Assembly (NCBI RefSeq): GCF_023534745.1
Contig: NZ_JAMHJQ010000007.1
Span: 405,909-469,908 of the forward strand
DNA: 64,000 nt
Direction of reading: 5' to 3'
From: Streptomyces sp. 35G-GA-8
GTDB lineage: Bacteria > Actinomycetota > Actinomycetes > Streptomycetales > Streptomycetaceae
Shown: in pieces, positions 18,768-28,852 of the stretch
How positions within the stretch are numbered: position 1 is the stretch's first letter
How the letters are laid out: each line of letters starts with the position of its first letter
Notes under the pieces: generated by a model
Database searches by the model: none
Told to the model about the DNA's origin: nothing
The model's input: only the letters and a program-made list of their open reading frames with translations
Made by a program: the position numbers and the translations under genes

Positions 18768-18962
18768 ACGCGAACCCGGAGCGACCACCGGCAACAACCC
18801 GCACCCGAAAACCGCCCCCAGCCGAAACGCACCGCAACCATGCCCCCGCCGGAGGCGCACCGCCCGGAGCGACCACCGGCGACAACCCGCACCCAACCAC
18901 CGGCCCCAGCCGAAACGAACCGCACCCCCAACCGCCCCCGGCCAAACGGTAACCTCGGCGAA

Positions 18963-20051
18963 ATGAGCTCGCTTAATCTCGATGACTTCTCCGATCTGAT
19001 CGAGCGCCCCGACAGCGGTACGCGGCGGGACGCCGAGGAACGGCGGGAGCGGCTGGCCGTGCCGAGTGGGGCGCTGGGGCGCCTGGACGAGCTCGGTGAG
19101 TGGCTCTCCGCCGCGCAGGGGTCCGTACCGGTCAAGGCCGTCCGGCAGCCCCGCGTCGTGCTGTTCGCGGGTGATCATGGCGTCGCCGCGCTCGATGTCT
19201 CGGGGCGGCCCGCCGGCAGCGCGCAGTCGCTGGTGCGCGCGGTGCTGGAGGGCGAGAGCCCCGTCGCCGTGCTGGCCCGGCTGGCGGAGGTGCCGGTGCG
19301 GATCGTGGACGCCGGGCTCGACTGCGATCCGGCGCTGCTGCCCGACGAGGTCGTACGGCACCGGGTGCGGCGTGGCAGCGGGCGGATCGACATCGAGGAC
19401 GCGCTGACGATCGAGGAGGCCGAGCGGGCCGTACGGCTCGGGATGGCGATCGCGGACGAGGAGGCGGACTCGGGCACGGATCTCGTCGTACTGGGCGATC
19501 TCAGCGTCGGCGGCACGACCTCCGCGGCCACCCTGATCGCCGCGCTGTGCGGTACGGACGCGTCCGTGGTGACCGGGCGTGGTGGTGCCGGGATCGATGA
19601 TCTGGCGTGGATGCGCAAGTGCGCGGCGGTGCGGGACGCGCTGCGCCGGGCGCGGCCGGTGCTGGGGGATCAGCTGGAGCTGCTGGCGACGGTGGGTGGC
19701 GCGGATCTGGCCGCGACGACCGGGTTCCTGCTGCAGAGCGCGGTGCGGCGGATGCCGGTGATCCTCGACGGTGTGGTCTCGGCGGCCTGCGCGCTGGTCG
19801 GCCAGCGGGCGGCGTTCCGCGCGCCGGACTGGTGGCTCGCGGGCCAGTTGACCGGGGAGCCCGCGCAGGCGAAGGCGCTGGACAGGATGGCGCTCAACCC
19901 GCTGCTGGACCAGGGCGTCACCGTAGGGGAGGGATCCGGGGCGCTGCTCGCGCTCCCGCTCGTCCGGGCCGCGGCCGCTCTCGCGGCGGAGTTGCCCGAG
20001 CGGGCCGCGGCGCGGGACGCGGAGGACTCCTCGGAGTACGTCACCGAGTGA
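18963..20051 (+). CDS. cobT: nicotinate-nucleotide--dimethylbenzimidazole phosphoribosyltransferase
   Basis: A 362-residue CobT that makes alpha-ribazole phosphate from nicotinate mononucleotide and dimethylbenzimidazole, the lower ligand of B12. Recognisable blocks are RQPRVVLFAGDHGVAALDVS, a glycine-rich GDLSVGGTTSAATL with RGGAGIDD, VILDGVVSAACALV, and GEGSGALLALPLV, the last containing the glutamate region of the active site. The ATG at 18963 (MSSLNLDDFSDLIE) is used since upstream in-frame codons lie in the repeat. It belongs to the cobU-cobT-cobS group but is separated from cobU by the palindromic element. Confidence 0.94.
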   Translation: MSSLNLDDFSDLIERPDSGTRRDAEERRERLAVPSGALGRLDELGEWLSAAQGSVPVKAVRQPRVVLFAGDHGVAALDVSGRPAGSAQSLVRAVLEGESPVAVLARLAEVPVRIVDAGLDCDPALLPDEVVRHRVRRGSGRIDIEDALTIEEAERAVRLGMAIADEEADSGTDLVVLGDLSVGGTTSAATLIAALCGTDASVVTGRGGAGIDDLAWMRKCAAVRDALRRARPVLGDQLELLATVGGADLAATTGFLLQSAVRRMPVILDGVVSAACALVGQRAAFRAPDWWLAGQLTGEPAQAKALDRMALNPLLDQGVTVGEGSGALLALPLVRAAAALAAELPERAAARDAEDSSEYVTE

Positions 20052-20141
20052 GGCATCGGTGCGGTCGCTACCACGAGCGGCCGTATCAGTCTGCATGAAA
20101 CACGATGCCCCATATGATCGTGTTTTATGGGAGAAGTCCGC

Positions 20142-21905
20142 ATGGCTGTCTATCCGTTGGGCCGGGCGACCGGGGCGAGCCGGGCCACCGACCGTTCGCG
20201 GCGCGGCGCGGCGTTCGCGGTCTGGTATCTGCGCGCCGTCACCTTCGTCAACTTCCTGAGCGCCGTATGGGTCTCGCTCGGTCAGGATCTGCGGCGGCAC
20301 AACGTCGACAACTACTTCACCCCGTATCTGCTCACGGCGGGCTTCGCGTCCGGTGTCTTCACGCTCTTCCTGGCGATCACCATGCGCCGCCGCAAGCGTG
20401 CCGCCTGGATTCTCAATCTCGTTCTCGCCGGGTCCTTCCTGCTGCTGTTCTCGTTCGTGATGGTCTTTCCGGAGATCAGGCGGTACCCGCAGAACTGGGT
20501 GTCGCTGGGGCTGACCGGCGCCTTCGTCTGCGCGCTGCTGCTGGGGCGGCGGGAGTTCTACGCGAAGGGCGACCGCTCCAACCCGAGGCTGGCGGCGGCC
20601 GTGGCGGTCGGCGGGCTGCTGGTCACCTCGCTGCTGGCCGCGCTGCTCGTCACCGTCACCAACACCGCCGGGGGCTCCTCGTCCTTCACCGAGCGCTGGC
20701 GGTACGGGACGGCGCGGCTCGTCTCGCTGATGGCGGACGACTCCCGGTTCCCGGGGATCGTGACACCGGGCTGGGTCAAGGTCACCATCAACGTCCTGTC
20801 CACACTGCTGCTGCTCGCCGTGTTGTACGCGGCCTTCCGCTCGCGGCGCGCGGTCGACCCGATCACCGGGGACGACGAGGCGAGGCTGCGGGTGCTCCTG
20901 GACCGGCACGGGGAGCGTGACTCGCTCGGCTATTTCGCGCTGCGCCGTGAGAAGAGCGTGATGTGGTCCCCGACCGGCAAAGCCGCCATCACCTACCGGG
21001 TGGTGGGCGGGGTGTCGCTCGCCTCCGGCGATCCGATCGGTGATCCGGAGGCATGGCCGGGGGCCATCGAACCCTGGCTGGCCGAGGCGCGGGAACACGG
21101 CTGGCTGCCCGCCGTGATGGGGGCGAGCGAGGAGGCCGGCACGATCTACGCCCGGCACGGTCTGGACGCGCTGGAACTGGGCGACGAGGCGCTCGTCGAG
21201 ACCGCCGAGTTCACCCTGGAGGGGCGGGCCATGCGGACCGTGCGCCAGGCGTACAACCGGGTCGCGCGGGCCGGCTACCGGGTCACGGTCAGGCGGCACG
21301 AGGACATTCCCGCCGACGAGATGGCCGAGCTGCTGCGCCGCGCCGACGACTGGCGCGACGGCGCGACCGAGCGCGGCTTCTCGATGGCGCTCGGCCGGCT
21401 GGGCGACCCGGGCGACGGCCGCTGCGTGATGCTCGAATGCCATGACGGGAAGGGCGAGCTGAGGGCGGTGCTGAGCTTTGTGCCCTGGGGGCCCAAGGGG
21501 CTCTCGCTCGATCTGATGCGCCGTGACCGGGACAGCGAGAACGGGCTGATGGAGTTCATGGTCATCGAACTCCTCCGGCGCGCGGGGGAGATCGGGATCA
21601 CCCAGGTCTCGCTGAATTTCGCGATGTTCCGGTCGGTCTTCGAGCGGGGCGCGAAGCTGGGCGCGGGCCCGGTGCTCCGGCTGTGGCGCTCGCTGCTCAG
21701 CTTCTTCTCGCGCTGGTGGCAGATCGAGTCGCTGTACCGCGCCAACGCCAAGTACCGGCCGATCTGGGAGCCGCGCTTCATGCTCTTCGAGAAGAGCGCC
21801 GATCTGCTGCGCATCGGTATCGCGGCGGGCCGCGCCGAGGGCTTCCTGGAGGCGCCGGGGCTGCCGGGGTGGCTGCACCGCAGAAGGCTGGGGACGCGTC
21901 GCTGA
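20142..21905 (+). CDS. MprF/LysX-like phosphatidylglycerol lysyltransferase domain protein
   Basis: A 587-residue membrane protein with five to six helices in its first ~240 residues, followed by a cytoplasmic DUF2156/GNAT-like catalytic domain. The latter has GYFALRREKSVMWSPTGKAAI, the ASGDPIGDPEAW block, the MRTVRQAYNRVARAGY segment and SLNFAMFRSVFERG near the end. These enzymes transfer an amino acid from aminoacyl-tRNA to phosphatidylglycerol, lowering surface charge and sensitivity to cationic peptides. No fused lysyl-tRNA synthetase domain is present. The ATG at 20142 has GGGAGAAG upstream; the ATG at 20127 is less well placed. It sits between cobT and cobS without an obvious link to B12. 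Confidence 0.88.
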   Translation: MAVYPLGRATGASRATDRSRRGAAFAVWYLRAVTFVNFLSAVWVSLGQDLRRHNVDNYFTPYLLTAGFASGVFTLFLAITMRRRKRAAWILNLVLAGSFLLLFSFVMVFPEIRRYPQNWVSLGLTGAFVCALLLGRREFYAKGDRSNPRLAAAVAVGGLLVTSLLAALLVTVTNTAGGSSSFTERWRYGTARLVSLMADDSRFPGIVTPGWVKVTINVLSTLLLLAVLYAAFRSRRAVDPITGDDEARLRVLLDRHGERDSLGYFALRREKSVMWSPTGKAAITYRVVGGVSLASGDPIGDPEAWPGAIEPWLAEAREHGWLPAVMGASEEAGTIYARHGLDALELGDEALVETAEFTLEGRAMRTVRQAYNRVARAGYRVTVRRHEDIPADEMAELLRRADDWRDGATERGFSMALGRLGDPGDGRCVMLECHDGKGELRAVLSFVPWGPKGLSLDLMRRDRDSENGLMEFMVIELLRRAGEIGITQVSLNFAMFRSVFERGAKLGAGPVLRLWRSLLSFFSRWWQIESLYRANAKYRPIWEPRFMLFEKSADLLRIGIAAGRAEGFLEAPGLPGWLHRRRLGTRR

Positions 21906-21928
21906 CCGTCGCGGGCTACTCTCGCGCG

Positions 21929-22744
21929 ATGACCCCCATGGACGGCGAACGCGTGGACGCCGCACGCGCCCCGGTGGCCGACGGCATACGGTTCGCCTTC
22001 GGCACCCTCACCGTGCTCCCGGTCCGGCTGAGGCGCTGGGACCGCGGCGCCGCCCGTGCCGGGATGCTGAGCGCGCCGGGCGCCGGGCTGGTCGTGGGGG
22101 CGGGCGCGGCGGGCGCCGGGGCGCTGCTGCTCCTGGCGGGCGCGCCACCGCTGCTCGCGGCGGTGGCGGCGGTGGCCGTACCCGCCGTCCTCACCCGCGG
22201 TCTTCATCTCGACGGCCTCGCCGACACCGCGGACGGCCTCGGCAGCGGCAAGCCCGCCGAGGACGCGCTGCGGATCATGAAGCGGTCGGACATCGGTCCG
22301 TTCGGGGTGATCACGCTGGTGCTGGTGCTGCTGGGGCAGATCGCGGCGGTGGCCGGTCTGTACGCCGGGAGCCCGGCGCGCGGCGCGGTGGCGGTGGTCG
22401 TCGCCGGGGTGACGGCGCGGCTGGCGCTCACCCTGGCGTGCCGTACGGGGGTGCCGCCGGCCCGGCCCGACGGTCTGGGCGCGGCGGTGGCGGGGGTGGT
22501 GCCGGTACGGTCCGCCGCGGTCGCCGCGCTGCTCGTCCTGGCGGCCTGCGCGGCGGCCGGTTCGCTGTTCGGTCCCTACGGCGCGGTGCGGCACGCGCTG
22601 GCGGCCGTGGCCGGACTGGTCGCGGCCCATCTGCTGCTGCGGCACTGCGTACGGCGCTTCGGCGGGGTCACCGGCGATGTCTTCGGCGCCCTCGCGGAGA
22701 CGGCCGCGACCGTGGCGCTGGTCGCGCTGACGCTGGGCTTGTGA
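21929..22744 (+). CDS. cobS: adenosylcobinamide-GDP ribazoletransferase (cobalamin synthase)
   Basis: A 271-residue integral membrane enzyme, the last step of B12 assembly: it joins adenosyl-GDP-cobinamide to alpha-ribazole(-phosphate). The motif LTRGLHLDGLADTADGLGSG with its aspartates is diagnostic, and a later IMKRSDIGPFGV block is typical. At least six hydrophobic helices are visible. The ATG at 21929 (MTPMDGERV) starts just before the conserved IRFAFGTLTVLPV. The gene follows the MprF-like gene by 23 bp. Confidence 0.94.
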   Translation: MTPMDGERVDAARAPVADGIRFAFGTLTVLPVRLRRWDRGAARAGMLSAPGAGLVVGAGAAGAGALLLLAGAPPLLAAVAAVAVPAVLTRGLHLDGLADTADGLGSGKPAEDALRIMKRSDIGPFGVITLVLVLLGQIAAVAGLYAGSPARGAVAVVVAGVTARLALTLACRTGVPPARPDGLGAAVAGVVPVRSAAVAALLVLAACAAAGSLFGPYGAVRHALAAVAGLVAAHLLLRHCVRRFGGVTGDVFGALAETAATVALVALTLGL

Positions 22745-22948
22745 CACCGGCTGTCCGGTGTTGTTCCGGCGGGCCGCAATGGTGCGAAAGCCGCCCACAG
22801 CCGAAGGAACCGCCTCCCCGGTGAGCGACGTATATCACTGAGCGTAGGCTCGTTCCCGCCGCGGGCAGCCTCCGCTTACGATGCGGCGGGCACGGTCGGC
22901 CCACCCCTCGACCGCCAATGAACCTAACGGAAGCGAGATTTCACCACC

Positions 22949-24481
22949 GTGACTGCTCTCACTCTCAGCACTGCCGGGGCGGCGACGCTGCGCGCCGACG
23001 CGATTGTCGTCGGTGTCGCGAAGGGCGCCAAGGGACCGGTCGTGGCGCCGGGCGCCGAGGCCGTGGACAAGGCTTTCGACGGAAAGCTCGCCTCCGTCCT
23101 GGAGACCCTCGGCGCCACGGGTGCCGAGGGAGAGGTGACCAAGCTGCCCGTGCTGTCGGGCCTGAAGACACCGGTCGTCCTCGCGGTCGGGCTCGGCCCG
23201 GTCCCGAAGAAGGACGCGACGTACGACGCCGAGGCGCTGCGCCGCGCGGCCGGGGTCGCCGCGCGCGCCCTGTCGGGCGTGAAGAAGGCCGCGTTCGCGC
23301 TGCCCGTCGAGGCGTCCGATGACGTCGAGGCCGTCGCCGAGGGCGCCCTCCTCGGCGCGTACGCCTTCACCGCGTACCAGGGCGGCGAGAAGAAGGCCAA
23401 GAAGGGCGACAACGGCCCGAAGCGGCCGCTCGGCGAGGTCGCGCTGCTGGGCGCCAAGCCGCGCGACAAGGCGCACAAGGCCGCGGCCGACCGCGCGATC
23501 GCGCTGACCGAGGAGGTCAACCGCGCCCGTGATCTGGTGAACACCCCGCCGAACGACCTCACCCCCGAGTCCTTCGCCGCCGTGGCCACCGCCGCCGGCA
23601 AGGAGAACGGCATCAAGGTGCAGGTCCTCGACGAGAAGGCGCTCGCCAAGGGCGGCTACGGCGGCATCCTCGGGGTCGGCCAGGGCTCGGCCAACCCGCC
23701 GCGGCTGGTGAAGCTCGCCTACACGCACCCCGAGGCGGAGAAGACCCTCGCCCTCGTCGGCAAGGGCATCACCTACGACTCGGGCGGCATCTCGCTGAAG
23801 CCGGCCGGTCACAACGAGACGATGAAGTGCGACATGAGCGGCGCCGCCGCGGTGTTCGCCGCCGTCGTCACGGCCGCGCGGCTCGGTCTTCCCGTCAACG
23901 TCACCGGCTGGCTCGCCCTCGCGGAGAACATGCCGTCCGGCACCGCCACCCGCCCGGGTGACGTGCTGCGCATGTACAGCGGCAAGACCGTCGAGGTCCT
24001 CAACACCGACGCCGAGGGCCGGCTCGTGCTGGCCGACGCGCTGACCCGGGCCTCCGAGGAGAACCCGGACGCGATCGTCGACGTGGCGACCCTGACCGGC
24101 GCGATGGTGCTGGCGCTGGGCAACCGGACGTTCGGGATCATGGCGAACGACGAGGCGTTCCGTACCTCGATCCACGAGATCGCGGAGGAGGCGGGCGAGG
24201 CGTCCTGGCCGATGCCGCTCCCCGCGGACCTGCGCAAGGGCATGGACTCCCCCACCGCCGACATCGCGAACATGGGCGAGCGGATGGGCGGCGGTCTGGT
24301 CGCCGGACTCTTCCTGAAGGAGTTCGTCGGCGAGGGCATCACCTGGGCCCACCTGGACATCGCGGGCCCGGCCTTCCACGAGGGGGCGCCGTACGGCTAC
24401 ACGCCGAAGGGCGGTACGGGCTCCTCGATCCGTACGCTCGTCAAGCTCGCGGAGCGCATCGCCGCCGGCGACCTGGGCTGA
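22949..24481 (+). CDS. pepA: leucyl aminopeptidase (M17)
   Basis: A 510-residue cytosolic M17 aminopeptidase that removes N-terminal residues from peptides. The C-terminal catalytic domain has GKGITYDSGGISLKP, the metal-binding NTDAEGRLVLADAL and the SGTATRPGDVL stretch. The N-terminal domain (about 1-170) is Ala/Lys-rich, as in other M17 enzymes. The GTG at 22949 matches family length. It precedes the lpd-sucB-aceE genes by about 250 bp and is probably separately transcribed. Confidence 0.95.
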   Translation: MTALTLSTAGAATLRADAIVVGVAKGAKGPVVAPGAEAVDKAFDGKLASVLETLGATGAEGEVTKLPVLSGLKTPVVLAVGLGPVPKKDATYDAEALRRAAGVAARALSGVKKAAFALPVEASDDVEAVAEGALLGAYAFTAYQGGEKKAKKGDNGPKRPLGEVALLGAKPRDKAHKAAADRAIALTEEVNRARDLVNTPPNDLTPESFAAVATAAGKENGIKVQVLDEKALAKGGYGGILGVGQGSANPPRLVKLAYTHPEAEKTLALVGKGITYDSGGISLKPAGHNETMKCDMSGAAAVFAAVVTAARLGLPVNVTGWLALAENMPSGTATRPGDVLRMYSGKTVEVLNTDAEGRLVLADALTRASEENPDAIVDVATLTGAMVLALGNRTFGIMANDEAFRTSIHEIAEEAGEASWPMPLPADLRKGMDSPTADIANMGERMGGGLVAGLFLKEFVGEGITWAHLDIAGPAFHEGAPYGYTPKGGTGSSIRTLVKLAERIAAGDLG

Positions 24482-24729
24482 GTCACGGACCGGGTCACGG
24501 TCCACACGCGAAGGCCGGCGGACCGGGGCTCCGGAGGCGGGCGGGGGCGGGAGAAGTATGTCGCCCGTCTCACCTCCGGGGCCCCGCGTCCCGTCTTGCT
24601 TCGACAAGTGCGAAGATGGGTTCTCGGCAGGACAGGGCCCCCACCACAGGGCCGAAGACATAGCGGCCGAAGACCAGCCGCCGCCCGGTCACCGGACCGC
24701 GCCCGGCGCACATGCATGGAGGACGTGAC

Positions 24730-26118
24730 GTGGCGAACGACGCCAGCACCGTTTTCGACCTAGTGATCCTCGGCGGCGGTAGCGGCGGTTACGCCGCGGC
24801 GCTGCGCGGAGCGCAGCTGGGCCTGGACGTCGCCCTGATCGAGAAGAACAAGCTGGGCGGCACCTGCCTGCACAACGGCTGCATCCCCACGAAGGCTCTG
24901 CTGCACGCCGGCGAGATCGCGGACCAGGCGCGCGAGAGCGCGCAGTTCGGTATCAGGACCACCTTCGACGGCGTCGACATCGCCGGTGTGCACAAGTACA
25001 AGGACGAGGTCATCTCGGGCCTCTACAAGGGCCTCCAGGGTCTGGTCGCCTCCCGCAAGGTGACCTACATCGAGGGCGCGGGCCGGCTCTCCTCCCCCAC
25101 CTCCGTCGATGTGAACGGGCAGCGCGTCCAGGGCCGTCATGTCCTCCTCGCGACCGGTTCCGTACCGAAGTCGCTGCCGGGTCTGGTGATCGACGGCGAC
25201 CGCGTCATCTCCTCGGACCACGCGCTGACGCTGAACCGCGTCCCGCAGTCCGCGATCATCCTGGGCGGCGGCGTCATCGGCGTCGAGTTCGCCTCCGCGT
25301 GGAAGTCCTTCGGCACGGACGTCACGGTCGTCGAGGGCCTCAAGCACCTCGTCCCGGTCGAGGACGAGAACAGCTCCAAGCTGCTGGAGCGCGCCTTCCG
25401 CAAGCGCGGCATCAAGTTCAACCTCGGTACGTTCTTCGAGAAGGCCGAGTACACGCCGGACGGTGTCCGGGTGACGCTGGCCGACGGCAAGACCTTCGAG
25501 GCGGAGATACTGCTCGTCGCGATCGGCCGCGGTCCGGTCTCCGAGGGTCTCGGGTACGAGGAGCAGGGCGTCGCGACCGACCGCGGCTATGTCCTCGTCG
25601 ACGAGTACATGCGCACGAACGTGGAGACCATCTCGGCGGTCGGTGACCTCGTCCCGACCCTCCAGCTCGCGCATGTCGGCTTCGCCGAGGGCATCCTGGT
25701 GGCCGAGCGGCTGGCCGGTCTGAAGACCGTTCCGATCGACTACGACGGCGTGCCCCGGGTGACGTACTGCCACCCCGAGGTCGCCTCCGTCGGTATCACC
25801 GAGGCCAAGGCCAAGGAGATCTACGGCGCGGACAAGGTCGTCGCTCTCAAGTACAACCTCGCGGGCAACGGAAAGAGCAAGATCCTCAAGACCGCGGGCG
25901 AGATCAAGCTCGTCCAGGTCAAGGACGGCGCCGTGGTCGGCGTCCACATGGTCGGTGACCGTATGGGCGAGCAGGTCGGCGAAGCTCAGCTGATCTACAA
26001 CTGGGAGGCCCTGCCGGCCGAGGTCGCGCAGCTCATCCACGCGCACCCGACCCAGAACGAGGCTCTCGGCGAGGCCCACCTGGCCCTGGCCGGCAAGCCC
26101 CTCCACTCCCACGACTGA
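24730..26118 (+). CDS. lpdA: dihydrolipoyl dehydrogenase (E3)
   Basis: A 462-residue flavoprotein that reoxidises the lipoyl groups of E2 with NAD+. The FAD-binding LVILGGGSGGYAAALRG is followed by the redox disulphide in GGTCLHNGCIPTKALL, an NAD-binding GGGVIGVEFAS and the C-terminal HAHPTQNEALGEAHL with the catalytic His-Glu pair. The GTG at 24730 has GGAGG at 24718-24722 and gives the usual length. It sits directly upstream of the E2 gene, and the two likely share a transcript. Confidence 0.97.
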   Translation: MANDASTVFDLVILGGGSGGYAAALRGAQLGLDVALIEKNKLGGTCLHNGCIPTKALLHAGEIADQARESAQFGIRTTFDGVDIAGVHKYKDEVISGLYKGLQGLVASRKVTYIEGAGRLSSPTSVDVNGQRVQGRHVLLATGSVPKSLPGLVIDGDRVISSDHALTLNRVPQSAIILGGGVIGVEFASAWKSFGTDVTVVEGLKHLVPVEDENSSKLLERAFRKRGIKFNLGTFFEKAEYTPDGVRVTLADGKTFEAEILLVAIGRGPVSEGLGYEEQGVATDRGYVLVDEYMRTNVETISAVGDLVPTLQLAHVGFAEGILVAERLAGLKTVPIDYDGVPRVTYCHPEVASVGITEAKAKEIYGADKVVALKYNLAGNGKSKILKTAGEIKLVQVKDGAVVGVHMVGDRMGEQVGEAQLIYNWEALPAEVAQLIHAHPTQNEALGEAHLALAGKPLHSHD

Positions 26119-26214
26119 TGCTTCAGTCCGGGCGCGACGACCACTACCGCACTTCCCCTCGCTCGGCGCTCCGCGCGAGCTGGGGAGACCCCATCGTTAG
26201 GAGCAACTGAAACC

Positions 26215-27996
26215 ATGGCGGTTTCCGTAACCCTGCCGGCGCTCGGCGAGAGCGTCACCGAGGGCACTGTCACCCGCTGGCTGAAGGCCGAGGGCGAGCG
26301 CGTCGAGGCCGACGAGCCCTTGCTCGAGGTCTCCACCGACAAGGTCGACACCGAGATCCCGGCCCCGGCCGGCGGTGTGCTGGCCTCCATCAAGGTGGCC
26401 GAGGACGAGACCGTGGAGGTCGGCGCCGAGCTGGCCATCATCGACGACGGCACGGGCGGCGTCGCGGCGGCCCAGCCGACGCAGACCGTTCCCGCTCCGG
26501 CGCCGGTCGCCGAGCCCGCCCCGGCCCCGGTGGCCGAGGCTCCCGCGGCCCCCGCTCCGGCCCCCGCGCCCGCCGCCGCTCCGGCCGGTGGCGCCTCCGG
26601 CACCGACGTCACGCTGCCCGCGCTGGGCGAGTCGGTCACCGAGGGCACCGTCACCCGCTGGCTGAAGCAGGTCGGCGAGGAGGTGGCGGAGGACGAGCCG
26701 CTGCTCGAGGTCTCCACCGACAAGGTCGACACCGAGATCCCCGCCCCGGTCGCCGGTGTGCTGCTGGAGATCGTGGTCGGCGAGGACGAGACCGCCGAGG
26801 TCGGCGCCAAGCTCGCCGTGATCGGTGCTCCGGGGGCCGCCCCGGCCGCCGCTCCGGCTCCGGCCGCTCCGGCGCCCGCGCCGGTCCAGCAGGCTCCGGC
26901 CGCCGCCCCGGCTCCCGTCGCCGCTCCTGCACCGGCTCCGGCCCCGGCGCCCGTGCCGGTCCAGGCCGCTCCCCCGGCTCCGGCACCCGCTCCGGCCGCC
27001 CCGGCACCCGTGGCCCCGGCCCCGGTCACCCCGGCGCCCGCCGCGACCACCGGTGACGACGGCGCGTATGTCACCCCGCTGGTGCGCAAGCTCGCCGCCG
27101 AGAACGGTGTCGACCTGTCCTCGGTCAAGGGCACCGGCGTCGGTGGCCGTATCCGCAAGCAGGACGTCGTCGCCGCCGCGGAGGCCGCCAAGGCCGCCGC
27201 GCGGGCCGCCGCCCAGGCTCCGGCCGCCGCTCCCGCCGCCGTGTCGAAGGCGCCCACGCTGGAGGCGTCCCCGCTGCGCGGTCAGACCGTCAAGATGACC
27301 CGCATGCGCAAGGTCATCGGCGACAACATGATGAAGGCGCTGCACACGCAGGCCCAGCTGACCTCCGTGGTCGAGGTGGACATCACCAAGCTGATGCGGC
27401 TGCGCGCCCAGGCCAAGGACTCCTTCGCCGCGCGCGAGGGCGTCAAGCTCTCCCCGATGCCGTTCTTCGTCAAGGCGGCGGCCCAGGCGCTGAAGGCCCA
27501 CCCGGTCATCAACGCCCGGATCAACGAGGACGAGGGCACGATCACGTACTTCGACTCGGAGAACATCGGCATCGCCGTGGACTCCGAGAAGGGTCTGATG
27601 ACCCCGGTCATCAAGGGTGCGGGCGATCTGAACATCGCCGGTATCTCCAAGAAGACCGCGGAGCTGGCGGCGGCGGTCCGGGCGAGCAGGATCACCCCGG
27701 ACGATCTGGCCGGCGCGACCTTCACCATCAGCAACACCGGTTCGCGCGGTGCGCTGTTCGACACGATCATCGTGCCGCCGAGCCAGGTCGCCATCCTGGG
27801 GATCGGCGCCACCGTCCGGCGTCCCGTGGTCATCAACCACCCGGACCTCGGCGAGACGATCGCGGTGCGCGACATGACGTATGTCGCGCTCTCCTACGAC
27901 CACCGGCTGGTGGACGGCGCCGACGCCGCCCGCTATCTGACGGCGGTCAAGGCGATTCTGGAAGCCGGCGAGTTCGAGGTCGAGCTCGGACTGTAG
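26215..27996 (+). CDS. sucB: dihydrolipoamide acyltransferase E2 (SucB/PDH type) with two lipoyl domains
   Basis: A 593-residue E2. Two lipoyl domains (about 1-80 and 130-205) each carry [14 protein letters not shown] with the lipoylated lysine. Ala/Pro linkers join them to a peripheral-subunit-binding domain (about 285-325, [20 protein letters not shown]) and the catalytic domain (about 360-593), which ends with [13 protein letters not shown] containing the catalytic His and Asp. Annotated as succinyltransferase in many genomes, but in actinobacteria this E2 serves pyruvate dehydrogenase; the nearby homodimeric aceE and absence of another E1 here favour that. GGAGCAAC precedes the ATG. A strong terminator follows. 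Confidence 0.95.
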   Translation: MAVSVTLPALGESVTEGTVTRWLKAEGERVEADEPLLEVSTDKVDTEIPAPAGGVLASIKVAEDETVEVGAELAIIDDGTGGVAAAQPTQTVPAPAPVAEPAPAPVAEAPAAPAPAPAPAAAPAGGASGTDVTLPALGESVTEGTVTRWLKQVGEEVAEDEPLLEVSTDKVDTEIPAPVAGVLLEIVVGEDETAEVGAKLAVIGAPGAAPAAAPAPAAPAPAPVQQAPAAAPAPVAAPAPAPAPAPVPVQAAPPAPAPAPAAPAPVAPAPVTPAPAATTGDDGAYVTPLVRKLAAENGVDLSSVKGTGVGGRIRKQDVVAAAEAAKAAARAAAQAPAAAPAAVSKAPTLEASPLRGQTVKMTRMRKVIGDNMMKALHTQAQLTSVVEVDITKLMRLRAQAKDSFAAREGVKLSPMPFFVKAAAQALKAHPVINARINEDEGTITYFDSENIGIAVDSEKGLMTPVIKGAGDLNIAGISKKTAELAAAVRASRITPDDLAGATFTISNTGSRGALFDTIIVPPSQVAILGIGATVRRPVVINHPDLGETIAVRDMTYVALSYDHRLVDGADAARYLTAVKAILEAGEFEVELGL

Positions 27997-28030
27997 GCCC
28001 GAAAAGCCTGACGGCACTCTGTACGGCAAA

Positions 28031-28067
28031 GGCGCCCCCGCCCGGATCATTTCCGGGCGGGGGCGCC
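28031..28067 (+). terminator. hairpin terminator after sucB
   Basis: GGCGCCCCCGCCCGG (28031-28045) and CCGGGCGGGGGCGCC (28053-28067) give a perfect 15-bp stem with a 7-nt loop, 35 bp after sucB. It separates the lpd-sucB transcript from the gntR gene. Confidence 0.88.
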
Positions 28068-28127
28068 GCCGTATGGTGCGCGCCGCCGTATCGTTCATCC
28101 ATCGACCGCTGCCCCCAGGAGCGCTTC

Positions 28128-28751
28128 ATGACCCCGCCCGTCATCCACTCGCTGCGCGAACAGATCCGCGAGCACATCGTGGAGGGGATCGTCAGCGGCC
28201 GCTGGAAGCCGGGTGAGCGGATCGTGGAGCGGCGCATCGCGACCGAACTGCGGGTCAGCCAGACGCCCGTACGCGAGGCGCTGCGCGAGCTGGAGAGTCT
28301 GCGGCTGATCGAGTCGGCGCCCAACAAGGGCGTACGGGTTCGGAATCTGACCGCGGCCGATCTGGAGGAGAGCTATCCGGTACGGGCGGGGCTTGAGCAG
28401 ATCGCCGCGGAGCTGGCCGCCGAGCGCCTCGCGCTGGACTGCTCGGCGCTGGAGCCGCATGTACTGGCGCTGTACGAGGCGGACCGAAGAGCCGACGGGA
28501 CCGGTCAGGTGCGGCACACCGTGGCCTTCCACCGGGAGCTGGTGCGGGCCGCCGGTAACAGTGTGTTGCTGCACACCTGGGAGGGGCTGGGCATCGAGGT
28601 CTTCACCGCGCTGTCGATCCGCTGGCTCGGAACGGTGCAGAAGTCGTACGCCGAGGAGCACGAGGAGCTGGTCCAGGCGTTCCGCAGAAGGGATCCGGGC
28701 ATTGGCGCACTGGTGAAGGACCATGTGCTCGGATGTGCGCCGCGCGCCTGA
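28128..28751 (+). CDS. GntR family (FCD) transcriptional regulator
   Basis: A 207-residue regulator. The N-terminal winged helix-turn-helix has LREQIREHIVEGIVSGRWKPG and the recognition helix in LRVSQTPVREALRELESL. The C-terminal all-helical FCD domain (about 75-205) holds a metal-or-ligand pocket with HRELVRAAGN and a late His in EEHEELVQAF. FCD regulators of the FadR/LldR type often respond to organic acids. It lies between sucB and aceE, with a candidate operator just upstream of aceE, so local control of pyruvate dehydrogenase is the simplest hypothesis. Confidence 0.93.
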   Translation: MTPPVIHSLREQIREHIVEGIVSGRWKPGERIVERRIATELRVSQTPVREALRELESLRLIESAPNKGVRVRNLTAADLEESYPVRAGLEQIAAELAAERLALDCSALEPHVLALYEADRRADGTGQVRHTVAFHRELVRAAGNSVLLHTWEGLGIEVFTALSIRWLGTVQKSYAEEHEELVQAFRRRDPGIGALVKDHVLGCAPRA

Positions 28752-28852
28752 TTCGCCCCTTCTGTCATGACTCACTCTCCGTCACTCGGTGCCCCGTTCT
28801 GCGGCACGGAATGCCAATTTCTCCAGATCGAGAAGTTTTGCCTTTCAACCCT

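Larger units (their letters stand above)
18311..18962. repeat. 650-bp repeat-filled gap between cobU and cobT (composite palindromic element, copy 1)
   Basis: No gene is supported here. The stretch holds palindrome A (18376-18462), a GC-rich linker of about 215 bp, palindrome B (18679-18767) and a run of related 30-40 bp direct repeats (18777-18811 and 18866-18902 share CGGAGCGACCACCGGC). About 18313-18810 occurs again in reverse orientation at about 34785-35290, with long exact blocks. Confidence 0.85.

Noticed and set aside
18558-21965. A 1135-codon minus-strand open frame across cobT and the MprF-like gene
   Set aside because: Composition is typical of a high-GC shadow frame, and it runs through the palindromic repeat; both plus-strand genes are clear.
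26119-26214. Riboswitch or attenuator between lpd and sucB
   Set aside because: Only a 5-bp GCTCG/CGAGC hairpin is visible near 26160; too weak to call.
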